Origin: an uncultured Clostridia bacterium
GTDB taxonomy: Bacteria; Bacillota; Clostridia; Oscillospirales; Ruminococcaceae
Assembly (NCBI GenBank): GCA_947627205.1
Contig: CANQVE010000002.1
Span: 124,001-188,000, forward strand
DNA length: 64,000 nucleotides
Direction of reading: 5' to 3'
Part shown: positions 32,960 to 41,192 of the stretch, piece by piece
Position numbering within the stretch: the first letter of the stretch is position 1
How the letters are laid out: each line of letters starts with the position of its first letter
Notes under the pieces: generated by a model
Seen by the model: the letters and a program-made list of their open reading frames with translations, nothing else
Database searches by the model: none
What the model was told of the DNA's origin: nothing
Program-made: the position numbers and the translations under genes

Positions 32960-35146
32960 TTGAAAGAAATTGACTTAAACAAAGGCTTAAGCTCCGAAGA
33001 AGCAAAGGGTATGCCCGAAAACAGCGGCGGAGTCAAGACCAAAAGCATAGGAAGAATAATCAGCTCTAATATTTTCACGCTCTTTAACCTTATAAACGTA
33101 ATTATCGCCGTTGCTTTGGCTCTTGTCGGGAGCTGGAGAAATATGCTGTTTATGGGCGTTGTCATAGGAAATGCCGCGATAGGTATTTTCGAGGAGATAC
33201 GCGCAAAGATAAAGATAGATAAGCTGAAAATATTAAATGCGCCGAAAGCAAACGTTATACGCGACGGAAAAGAAATTGAGATACCGTTTGAAAGAGTCGT
33301 CGAAAACGATCTTATCGTTTTGAGAAACGGAAACTCCGTCTGCGCGGACTGCATTGTGCTTGAGGGAAATGCTGAAGTAAACGAAAGCCTGCTTACGGGA
33401 GAAAGCGATCCTGTTTTAAAGCGCAAGGGCGATATGCTCTACTCGGGAAGTTTTATAACGAGCGGTCACTGCAAGGCTCAGGCAACAAAAGTCGGAGACG
33501 AGAGCCTTTCGGGAAAGATAACTGCAACTGCTAAAAAGCCGATAAAGCGCCGTTCGGCTATGATGAACGACATAAACAAGATACTGAAAATAGTTTCGGC
33601 TTGTATTTTTCCGTTTGGAGCGGTCTTATTCGTAAAAGCATATTTCTTTTCGGAAACTCCGCTTGTACAAAGCGTTGAACAGACTTCCGCGGCGCTTATA
33701 GGAATGATACCCGAGGGGCTTCTGCTTCTGACAAGCACCGCCCTTGCGGTAAGCTCTATAAGGCTCGCGCACAAGAAAACGCTCTGCCAGAACCTTTACT
33801 GCGCCGAAAGGCTGTCGAGAGCAGACGTTCTTTGCATTGACAAAACAGGAACTCTGACAGAGGGAAAACTTAAACTTGAAGAAATAATTCCCGTTGACGA
33901 AACGTTTGACATTAACTCGGCGTTATATTCGTTCATAAATGCATTTGACGCTCCAAACGCCACGGCAAAGGCAATTTCCGAGGGAATTTCAGAATGTGAC
34001 GCAGAAAAGCCTCTTAATGTAGTAGAATTTTCATCGGAAAGAAAATGGAGCGCCGCGGCGTTTGAAACTTACGGAACGCTTATTCTCGGAGCGGAAGAAT
34101 TTATTTTCGGAAATAATAAACTTTGCGGGAAGTTTTCGGGTTCGGGGCTTAGGGTGCTTGTTCTTGCACAAAGCAATGAACGAATTACCGACGGAAAACT
34201 TCCGCATAATATAACCGCGAAAGCTATAATAACACTTTCCGATACTATAAGACCGTCCGCCGAAAAAGCTCTTAAATTTTTCAGAGAACAAGGCGTACAG
34301 CTTAAAATAATAAGCGGAGACGCGCCCGAAACAGTTGCGGAGATCGCGAAAAAGTGCGGATTTGAGGGAAAATGTACGGATATGTCGAAAGCCGAAAAAG
34401 AAAAGCTCTCGGAAATTGCCGAGCAAAATTCGATATTCGGCAGAGCTAAGCCCGACCAGAAAGTTGAAATAATAAAAGCGCTTCAGGCTTCGGGGCATAC
34501 CGTAGCAATGATAGGCGACGGAGTAAACGACGTTCCCGCTATGATCGCGGCGGACTGCTCTGCGGCGCTTAAATCGGGGAGCGACGCGGCAAAGTGTGTA
34601 TGCGAGCTTGTGCTTTTAAACTCGGATTTTGCTTCACTCTCGGACTGCGTAAACGAGGGACGGCGTTGTATTAACAACATCGAACGCTCGTCGGCGCTGT
34701 TTCTTGTAAAGACAATTTTTTCTTTTATACTTTCGGCATTTTTCCTGTTTTTGCCGTACAACTATCCTTTCAAGCCCATACAGCTCACGCTCATAAGTGC
34801 GCTTATGATAGGCGCGCCGTCCTTTCTGCTGACCTTTGAGCCGAATTTCAGCATTGTTCGCGGAAGTTTTGCAAAAAACGCGCTTAAACGCGCCGTGCCG
34901 TTCGGGATAATTGCTTCGGTCGGTGTTGTCCTGCTTGAAATAATTTTCGGAAATTTCGGCTTTTCCGCCGATTTCATTTCGACAATTTGCACGTTTTTTA
35001 CTGCGGCGGTCTGCTTTGCTTCGCTTGTCCGCGTATGTTTACCGATAAGCAAAAAGCGCTTAGTTATGTGTATTATCCTGCTCGCGGCGTTCATTTCGGC
35101 GGCGCTCCTCTTCCCCGATATTTTCTTCCTGAAATTTACGCCCTGA
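32960..35146 (+). CDS. Cation-transporting P-type ATPase
   Basis: A 728-residue P-type ATPase. Visible: actuator TGES, M4 motif GMIPEGLLLLTST (PEGL, as in P2-type Ca2+/cation pumps), phosphorylation site DKTGTLTEGKL, hinge GDGVNDVPAM. It lacks N-terminal metal-binding CxxC domains and the CPx motif of heavy-metal pumps, so calcium or another light cation is likelier; CtpE-like proteins have this length and layout. Start is TTG with an AAAGCGG site. Monocistronic, strong promoter. The transported ion is not certain. Confidence 0.9.
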   Translation: MKEIDLNKGLSSEEAKGMPENSGGVKTKSIGRIISSNIFTLFNLINVIIAVALALVGSWRNMLFMGVVIGNAAIGIFEEIRAKIKIDKLKILNAPKANVIRDGKEIEIPFERVVENDLIVLRNGNSVCADCIVLEGNAEVNESLLTGESDPVLKRKGDMLYSGSFITSGHCKAQATKVGDESLSGKITATAKKPIKRRSAMMNDINKILKIVSACIFPFGAVLFVKAYFFSETPLVQSVEQTSAALIGMIPEGLLLLTSTALAVSSIRLAHKKTLCQNLYCAERLSRADVLCIDKTGTLTEGKLKLEEIIPVDETFDINSALYSFINAFDAPNATAKAISEGISECDAEKPLNVVEFSSERKWSAAAFETYGTLILGAEEFIFGNNKLCGKFSGSGLRVLVLAQSNERITDGKLPHNITAKAIITLSDTIRPSAEKALKFFREQGVQLKIISGDAPETVAEIAKKCGFEGKCTDMSKAEKEKLSEIAEQNSIFGRAKPDQKVEIIKALQASGHTVAMIGDGVNDVPAMIAADCSAALKSGSDAAKCVCELVLLNSDFASLSDCVNEGRRCINNIERSSALFLVKTIFSFILSAFFLFLPYNYPFKPIQLTLISALMIGAPSFLLTFEPNFSIVRGSFAKNALKRAVPFGIIASVGVVLLEIIFGNFGFSADFISTICTFFTAAVCFASLVRVCLPISKKRLVMCIILLAAFISAALLFPDIFFLKFTP

Positions 35147-35184
35147 AATATTTGAAAAAGATATAAAAATTTTTATAAAACCTA

Positions 35185-35213
35185 TTGACAAACGAGTTTG
35201 GTTATGGTATAAT
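35185..35213 (+). promoter_or_regulatory. tRNA-fMet promoter
   Basis: TTGACA (35185-35190), 17-nt spacer, TATAAT (35208-35213), perfect consensus, 34 nt before the tRNA gene. Confidence 0.88.
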
Positions 35214-35247
35214 ATTTTTTGTTGAGCGACTGCTTGACGTATTATAT

Positions 35248-35324
<77 letters not shown>

Positions 35325-35325
35325 G

Positions 35326-35366
35326 TGAAAATCCCTTGCTATGCTTTGCATAGCAAGGGATTTTCA
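35326..35366 (+). repeat. Long perfect hairpin after tRNA-fMet
   Basis: A 19-bp perfect stem with a TTT loop starts 2 nt after the tRNA. There is no T-tail; instead the repeats AGTGTAC and CAGTATTCAG follow. It may serve in processing or termination, but its exceptional length without U-run is unlike a standard terminator. Confidence 0.7.
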
Positions 35367-35451
35367 GTATACAGTGTACAGTGTACAGTATTCAGTAAAT
35401 GTATCCGCTTCGCGGATAATATTTAGATTGTTTTCAAACCAAAAACTTTTT

Positions 35452-35478
35452 GCCCCTCCATGTTGTTCACGGAGGGGC
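35452..35478 (+). terminator. Terminator downstream of tRNA-fMet
   Basis: GCCCCTCC / GGAGGGGC, 8-bp stem, 11-nt loop, then TTTTCTTATTT on the plus strand. The left flank is A/T-rich (AAAAACTTTTT), so it may also terminate the converging kinase gene. Confidence 0.75.
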
Positions 35479-35487
35479 TTTTCTTAT

Positions 35488-38070
35488 TTACTTGTTTTTC
35501 AGTAGTATATCGGTGACTGCCTCGATAAGTTTTTCAACGTCTATCGGCTTTGCAATATGCGCGTTCATTCCGCAGTCAATAGCGCGTTTCTTGTCCTCCT
35601 CAAAGGCGTTTGCCGTCATTGCTACTATCGGTATCCCTGCCTGTGCGGGATTTTCTAAAGCGCGTATCTCTTTTGTCGCGGCATAGCCGTCCATAACGGG
35701 CATCTGGATATCCATAAGGATAAGTTTATAATATCCGTCAGATGAACTCTTGACCATATCAACGGCTTCTTTTCCGTTCTCCGCTTTTTCGACAACAAAC
35801 CCGCGCTCTATAAGAAGTTCCTCTGCTATCTCGCGGTTAAGCTCGTTGTCCTCGACCAGAAGCAATCTCGTTCCTTTTATAAGCGAATTGTCGAAAGCGG
35901 GCTTTTCTTCTTTGCTTACAACCTCGCCGCCTGCCGCCTCGGCAAGTATATCGCGAAGATCCGAAAGGAAGATAGGCTTGCTGCAGAATGCCGTAACGCC
36001 TGCCGCGCGGGCTTCTTCTTCAATATCTGTCCAGTCATAAGCCGTGATTATTATGATAGGCGTTGTATCGCCTATAAAGGCGCGTATCTGTCTTACTACC
36101 TCAATTCCGTTAAGGTCGGGCAAAAGCCAGTCGATTATGTAAGCCTTGTATTCATCGCCCAGCTCGTATGCCTGCTTTGCGTGAAGAACGGCTTCTTTTC
36201 CGCGGAGCACCCAATCGGGGCGCATTCCTATATGGTGGAGCATTTTTGCAACGCTGTCGCAGGTCGAGAAATTATCGTCAGCGATAAGCGCGCGCAGACC
36301 GCTAAGTTCATATATCGCCGTTGGCTTTTTCGGCTCGGACTGAAGTCTGAACTCGAGGTTTATAATAAACTCCGTTCCCTTGTCCTTTTCGGAATGGACT
36401 TCAATTGTACCGCCCATTGCGTCAACAATGTTTTTAGTAATCGCCATACCGAGACCTGTGCCCTGAATACCGCTTATCGTCGAGGTATGTTCGCGCTCAA
36501 ACGGCTCGAAAATGTGCTTTGTAAATTCCTCGCTCATTCCTATGCCGTTGTCTTTAACGCGTATTTCATAAGCTCCGAAACCGCTCGGCGCGTTCGGTTT
36601 CTGGCGAATGGTAAGACCGACGCTTCCGCCCGCAGGGGTGAATTTAATTGCATTTGACAGCAAGTTTAAAATGACCTGGTTTGTGTGCAGTTTATCGCAG
36701 TAGATATCCTCGTCGATGACGTCAACGGTGTCCATATAGAAATTGAGCTGTTTTGACTTCATCTGCGTCTGGATAATATTTCTCATATCGCGGAATATAT
36801 CCGAGATAGAACATTCCTTTTCCTCGATATTCAGCTTTCCCGATTCGATACGGCTCATGTCTAGGATATCGTTTATAAGGCTTAGCATGTGATTGCTCGA
36901 AGAAAGTATTTTCTTTAAATACTCCTCGGTCTTTTCGCGGTTGTCAAGATTAGCCTGAACAAGCGTTGTATAGCCGATTATGGCGTTCATGGGGGTTCTT
37001 ATGTCGTGCGACATATTTGACAAGAACATACTTTTCGCCTTGTCGGCGGCTTCGGCTTTTTTCAGCTTTTCGGTAAGCACCGCCTGCTGTACAGCTTGTT
37101 TAGTATACTTGCGGTAATTGCTCGTAACCCAGATATAATAGATTATCATTGCCACGAGGAGAATTATACCAACTATAAACCAGATTTTCTGAACGGCGAA
37201 TACGCTTGCGAAAACTTCGCTTTCGGGGACTTGAACGGCTATTACCCACTCATTCATTCCCGCGGGGGCATAATACATATACTGCCAGCCGTCTGTTTTC
37301 GGAGTTCGGAAAACGACATAGCCCTTTTCGAGCCTTTTCATGCTGTCGGTATACTCTTCCCAGGCAGGATCGTCTTTTGTTTCGAGTGCGTAGCCTGCAC
37401 CCGAAAAATTGTCTATATTTCCAAGCTCATCATGATATGTATCAAGAATGAAATTTCCCGTCTTTGATTCAAATATATATACTTCAGCCGAGGCGTTATA
37501 AATGTTATCAATATTAAGCGTCGGCTCAAGATTTTCAAGGTCTGTAAGTCCATATAGAACCGCAACCACTTTTCCGTTTCTCTTTATAGGCACAAAATGG
37601 CGCAGAACAGGCTTTTCCGAGCCTATCATTGACACACGGTTTGAAACGTGTTCTACGAGTTTAGATTCTTCGGCAAACGAAATATCCTCGCTTATGTTTG
37701 CGTCTGTTATAGTGCCGTCCGAGGAAAGAATAGTCTCGTTCGGCATAAGTATCTTTATCTGCATAAGCTCAAAAAGAGAAGAGTTTGCGGACATAACAGC
37801 CAGAGCAGATTTCGTATCGAAAGTGTCCAGATTTGAGAGCATATCTGCCGTTGCGTTGAGCATACTGCTGTCTCGCTTAAATTTCGCAGTAACTTCGCTT
37901 ATAACAGTATTAACGCCCTCTTCCATTCTGCCTATAGACCTTTCGCGCAGAACATCTACTATCATAAAATAGGCTATCAAAAGACTGACTATTATAACAA
38001 CGATAATGAGCCCCGTCGGAAAAAGACTTTTATTGAGCATTTTTCCTTTTTCAACTATCTTCTTAAACAT
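35488..38070 (-). CDS. Hybrid sensor histidine kinase with two receiver domains
   Basis: An 860-residue membrane kinase. TM1 at about 16-36, an extracellular region of about 250 residues that looks dCACHE-like, TM2 at about 285-305, then HisKA with SNMSHDIRTPMNAIIGY (phospho-His at about 355), HATPase_c with NLLSNAIKFTPAGG, KDNGIGMS and GTGLGMAI, and two REC domains: LIADDNF...YIIDWLLPDLNG and LLVEDNEL...LILMDIQMPVMDG, both keeping the phospho-Asp. No HPt domain is fused, so a separate HPt/response regulator is expected. It is next to a second hybrid kinase. Confidence 0.92.
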   Translation of the reverse strand: MFKKIVEKGKMLNKSLFPTGLIIVVIIVSLLIAYFMIVDVLRERSIGRMEEGVNTVISEVTAKFKRDSSMLNATADMLSNLDTFDTKSALAVMSANSSLFELMQIKILMPNETILSSDGTITDANISEDISFAEESKLVEHVSNRVSMIGSEKPVLRHFVPIKRNGKVVAVLYGLTDLENLEPTLNIDNIYNASAEVYIFESKTGNFILDTYHDELGNIDNFSGAGYALETKDDPAWEEYTDSMKRLEKGYVVFRTPKTDGWQYMYYAPAGMNEWVIAVQVPESEVFASVFAVQKIWFIVGIILLVAMIIYYIWVTSNYRKYTKQAVQQAVLTEKLKKAEAADKAKSMFLSNMSHDIRTPMNAIIGYTTLVQANLDNREKTEEYLKKILSSSNHMLSLINDILDMSRIESGKLNIEEKECSISDIFRDMRNIIQTQMKSKQLNFYMDTVDVIDEDIYCDKLHTNQVILNLLSNAIKFTPAGGSVGLTIRQKPNAPSGFGAYEIRVKDNGIGMSEEFTKHIFEPFEREHTSTISGIQGTGLGMAITKNIVDAMGGTIEVHSEKDKGTEFIINLEFRLQSEPKKPTAIYELSGLRALIADDNFSTCDSVAKMLHHIGMRPDWVLRGKEAVLHAKQAYELGDEYKAYIIDWLLPDLNGIEVVRQIRAFIGDTTPIIIITAYDWTDIEEEARAAGVTAFCSKPIFLSDLRDILAEAAGGEVVSKEEKPAFDNSLIKGTRLLLVEDNELNREIAEELLIERGFVVEKAENGKEAVDMVKSSSDGYYKLILMDIQMPVMDGYAATKEIRALENPAQAGIPIVAMTANAFEEDKKRAIDCGMNAHIAKPIDVEKLIEAVTDILLKNK

Positions 38071-38130
38071 ATCGCATCTTCTTTCATAAAAGGAAATCTA
38101 CCAAACCAAACGTTAAAATTACCTATTTTA

Positions 38131-38159
38131 ATTATATCATTTTATGACAATATTGTCAA
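38131..38159 (-). promoter_or_regulatory. Promoter with dyad of the first hybrid kinase
   Basis: Minus-strand TTGACA (38159-38154), 17-nt spacer, TATAAT (38136-38131). The -35 box is part of a perfect palindrome TGACAATATTGTCA (38145-38158), possibly an operator. Confidence 0.8.
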
Positions 38160-38189
38160 GTAGTAAACAATTTTTTGCGTTCAACTCTG

Positions 38190-38233
38190 AATAAACAAAA
38201 ACGGCATTACAGCACAAACTTGCTGCAATGCCG
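38190..38233 (-). terminator. Terminator of the second hybrid kinase
   Basis: CGGCATTaCAGCA / TGCTGcAATGCCG stem with one mismatch and a CAAACT loop, followed by TTTTTGTTT on the minus strand. Confidence 0.8.
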
Positions 38234-38248
38234 ATTAGTGAATTTTGT

Positions 38249-40321
38249 TTATTTGTCCATTTTTTCAAGCAGATCGTCCAGATCAACGGGCTTTGTGACA
38301 AAATCGTTCATTCCTGCGTCAAGCGCACGTTCGTGTTCTTCGTTAAACGAATTTGCAGTGCAGGCTATTATCTTTACGGTTTTAGCGTCTGAACGATTAA
38401 AAGCGCGTATGGCTTTTGTCGCCTCATATCCGTCGAGTTCGGGCATAAGAAGATCCATTATGATTATCCCGTAGGTATTTACCTCGGACTTTTCAAACAG
38501 TTCGACTGCCTCTTTTCCGTTTTGTGCAATATCGGTTTTATACCCCACGCTGTCAAGAAGATCGGAAATTATCTCGGCGTTAAGCTCGTTGTCGTCTGCG
38601 ACAAGAACACGCTGATTTACATTCACAGCGACGTTCTGCACGGTTTCGGGAGCGGCGGCAGGCTCTGCGCTGAATTTAAAGGTAAACGTACTTCCCTTTC
38701 CCTTTTCGCTTTCGCAGGTAAGATCTCCGTCCATAAGGCGGGCAAGTCTTCGGCTTATTGAAAGCCCCAAGCCTGTTCCCTGATTGCCTTTTGAGACTGT
38801 ATCAAGCTCCTGTGCGAATGCGTCGAAAACGTGTGATATAAATTCTTCGCTCATTCCCCTGCCGTTGTCGGAAACGGTGAAAATATTGACGATATCATTT
38901 CCGCTTTTTTCCTGTTTGAGCGTGAACTTTACGGTCCCGCCCGAACGGGTGAATTTACCCGCATTGTCCAAAAGGTTGAACAATATCTGCTGTATTCTTA
39001 CGCTGTCGCCGACAATATAAGGCTCTTTTATATCGAGCGAAGTCTGAAAATCAATGTTCCTGTCCCTCATTGAGCTTTTGGCTGTTGTTATGACTGAATC
39101 GGCAAGAAGCGAAAGATCAACGGTTTTCTTGTCCAGCTTGAACACATTTGCCTGGAGCTTTGACGAATCGAGCAGGTCGTTTACGAGCGTAAGGAGGTAT
39201 TTAGCAGTAACGGTAGACTGACTTAAATATTCTTCGAGCTTATTTTTATTGTCAAGATTTTGCGACATAAGCCGATTTAAGCCGACCATACCGTTTAACG
39301 GCGTTCTTATCTCATGGCTCATTGTCGAGAGGAACTCTCCCCTTGCCTTTGCATTTGCATGGTTTTCGGCTATTCGTATCCTCTGACGTATAAGGATAAC
39401 TGCAAGAACGATTATTGCCACGGAAGCTATGCACACAATAAACGTCGTATATTTATAACGGCTGAAAAAATCCTCAAAATTATAGCTGTACTGATTTTCC
39501 ATTACGCCCTCTATAACGTAATTTAAAACTTCGTCCTCTGACAGGCAGGCAATGGATTTATCGAGGATATCTATAAGTATTCCCCCGTCTTTTTGCGACT
39601 GTTCGGAATTTTCGCCGAACTGTACGACCGCGGAAAAACAAAGCTCATCATCAAGCCCCACAACGGGTATAACTTTAAGATTTTCATATTTCGGCTTTGA
39701 GAGCCAATATTCTACTACATACTGGTTTTGTATCATAAGGTCTGCCTGTCTGCTGTTTACTGCGTCAAGGCATTCGGAGATAGAGTCGTAATCCTGTATC
39801 TTAAAATTCGGGAAAGATTTCGATAAAACCGTTTTGAGCGTCTGCGAGCCTGTCGCAACTGCAACGGTAAACTCTCCGTCCGAGCGGAATTCAAATCCGT
39901 CATGCGCAACGACAACTTTTCGGCTCGACAAATAAGGAGAGCTTATAAGTATTCCGCGGGCGTGTTTGTTTTCTTCGTTGAACTCAACGCTTGTAACAAG
40001 GTCTAAGCCCTCGCCCGTTAGATAATCGTATGTAACGTCTTTTGTCGGAAGCTGTTTATACTCAAACTTTATCCCGCATATCCCGCTTATACGGTCGAGG
40101 ATATACCGTGAAATTCCTGAAAATTCGCCGTTATCTGAAAAGCTGACGGGTATTCTGTCGGGTACAAATCCTACTTTAAGAGACTTATGAGCGGATATAT
40201 ATTCCTGTTCTTCGGGAGTAAATTCGGGAACTTTCTGCGTCTGTTCTTCGGCCGGCACGCAAAGCATAAGCGCCGTGACAAGGAAAATTGACAGGAAAAA
40301 AGAGCATAATCTTTTTGCCAA
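38249..40321 (-). CDS. Hybrid sensor kinase with periplasmic-binding-protein-like sensor domain
   Basis: A 690-residue kinase: signal/TM at about 1-22, an SBP_bac_3-like extracellular sensor (about 40-265, LKVGFVPDRIPVSFSD...GTDSQTLKTVLSK-type features) which usually binds amino acids or similar ligands, TM at about 285-308, HisKA with STMSHEIRTPLNGMVGL, HATPase_c (NLLDNAGKFTRSGG, SDNGRGMS, GTGLGLSI) and one REC with VLVADDNEL and IIIMDLLMPELDG. TTG start with GGAGATG upstream. Ligand unknown. Confidence 0.9.
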   Translation of the reverse strand: MAKRLCSFFLSIFLVTALMLCVPAEEQTQKVPEFTPEEQEYISAHKSLKVGFVPDRIPVSFSDNGEFSGISRYILDRISGICGIKFEYKQLPTKDVTYDYLTGEGLDLVTSVEFNEENKHARGILISSPYLSSRKVVVAHDGFEFRSDGEFTVAVATGSQTLKTVLSKSFPNFKIQDYDSISECLDAVNSRQADLMIQNQYVVEYWLSKPKYENLKVIPVVGLDDELCFSAVVQFGENSEQSQKDGGILIDILDKSIACLSEDEVLNYVIEGVMENQYSYNFEDFFSRYKYTTFIVCIASVAIIVLAVILIRQRIRIAENHANAKARGEFLSTMSHEIRTPLNGMVGLNRLMSQNLDNKNKLEEYLSQSTVTAKYLLTLVNDLLDSSKLQANVFKLDKKTVDLSLLADSVITTAKSSMRDRNIDFQTSLDIKEPYIVGDSVRIQQILFNLLDNAGKFTRSGGTVKFTLKQEKSGNDIVNIFTVSDNGRGMSEEFISHVFDAFAQELDTVSKGNQGTGLGLSISRRLARLMDGDLTCESEKGKGSTFTFKFSAEPAAAPETVQNVAVNVNQRVLVADDNELNAEIISDLLDSVGYKTDIAQNGKEAVELFEKSEVNTYGIIIMDLLMPELDGYEATKAIRAFNRSDAKTVKIIACTANSFNEEHERALDAGMNDFVTKPVDLDDLLEKMDK

Positions 40322-40357
40322 GATACAACATCTCCATTTTTATACATTATATACAAT

Positions 40358-40386
40358 ATTATACTCTTTTTATATTGATTTGTCAA
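40358..40386 (-). promoter_or_regulatory. Promoter of the second hybrid kinase
   Basis: Minus-strand TTGACA (40386-40381), 17-nt spacer, TATAAT (40363-40358). Confidence 0.82.
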
Positions 40387-40395
40387 TAGTTATGT

Positions 40396-40962
40396 CTAAT
40401 TTATATCTGAACTCTCTGAAGATGCAAGCCTTTCGATACTTTTTCCCAAAGCAAGCTGTTCGGTATAAATATCTGTACATTTTCTGTATTTTTCAAAAAG
40501 TATCTTTGCTTTTTCGGCATTTCCGTATACTTTCCAACAGCCGGCGCATTTATAACCGCCTGCTTTATTTAAAATAAATCCGCGGACATCTTCGGGAGGA
40601 TATCCGAGAAAAAGCCCTATCTCATGCGGAAATTCCTTACATTCCGAAAGTCTTTTCATAAGATGTGTTATACAGCGTTCGGGCATTTCGGTCGAATATC
40701 CCAAAGAACGCAGTATCTCACAGGCTTCCGAGTTGTTCAGGTCTGACGAAAGCATTGAGGGGCGGTATACATATACGAGCGCGCGTCCGCCGCGGTATTG
40801 CAGAGGCAGAAGTCTTATGCCTTTGCTTCTTAATCGGCGGTTATAACTGCGGAAATCTTCACGCATTATATTGCCGTTTTCATATTTGCAGGAAAACAAG
40901 CTCCCTGTTTTTATCCCCGCAAGCGTGGGAGAGCAATATTTAACAAGTTTTTCTTCGGACAT
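40396..40962 (-). CDS. DUF3793 family protein
   Basis: A 188-residue protein of the DUF3793 type, recognised by LLPLQYRGGRALVYVYRP, FPHEIGLFLGYPPEDVRGFI and GYKCAGCWKVYGNAEKA. The function is unknown; in other Clostridia it often lies near flavodoxin and ferrous-iron transport genes. It has its own promoter with an operator-like dyad, which fits metal regulation. ATG with AGGTG upstream. Confidence 0.85.
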   Translation of the reverse strand: MSEEKLVKYCSPTLAGIKTGSLFSCKYENGNIMREDFRSYNRRLRSKGIRLLPLQYRGGRALVYVYRPSMLSSDLNNSEACEILRSLGYSTEMPERCITHLMKRLSECKEFPHEIGLFLGYPPEDVRGFILNKAGGYKCAGCWKVYGNAEKAKILFEKYRKCTDIYTEQLALGKSIERLASSESSDIN

Positions 40963-41017
40963 TTTTTCACCTTTTCGACAATTAACAATAAAATTTAAAA
41001 TTGTTATTTACAATATA

Positions 41018-41033
41018 GTTAGTCTAAACTAAC
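41018..41033. promoter_or_regulatory. Operator-like dyad upstream of DUF3793
   Basis: GTTAGT-CTAA-ACTAAC, perfect 6-bp arms, just downstream of the -10 box at the expected start point. The TTAG...CTAA theme resembles DtxR/IdeR-type iron boxes. The regulator is inferred, not identified. Confidence 0.55.
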
Positions 41034-41040
41034 CGATATT

Positions 41041-41069
41041 ATTATACATCAGCTCATTTATTTTGTCAA
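41041..41069 (-). promoter_or_regulatory. DUF3793 promoter
   Basis: Minus-strand TTGACA (41069-41064), 17-nt spacer, TATAAT (41046-41041). Confidence 0.85.
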
Positions 41070-41122
41070 GCGGATTTATAAAATAATTTCAGCAATATTA
41101 TTCATCAGCTAAGAAAAAATAT

Positions 41123-41154
41123 CCCCTCACGGAAGATAAAACTTCCGTAAGGGG
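41123..41154 (-). terminator. Terminator of the adhesin gene
   Basis: CCCCTcACGGAAG / CTTCCGTaAGGGG with one mismatch, then ATATTTTTTCTT on the minus strand. It lies 39 nt after the stop of the adhesin gene. Confidence 0.85.
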
Positions 41155-41192
41155 AAATGCTTTAATAACTAAGAGGCTAAGTAATTAACCGA

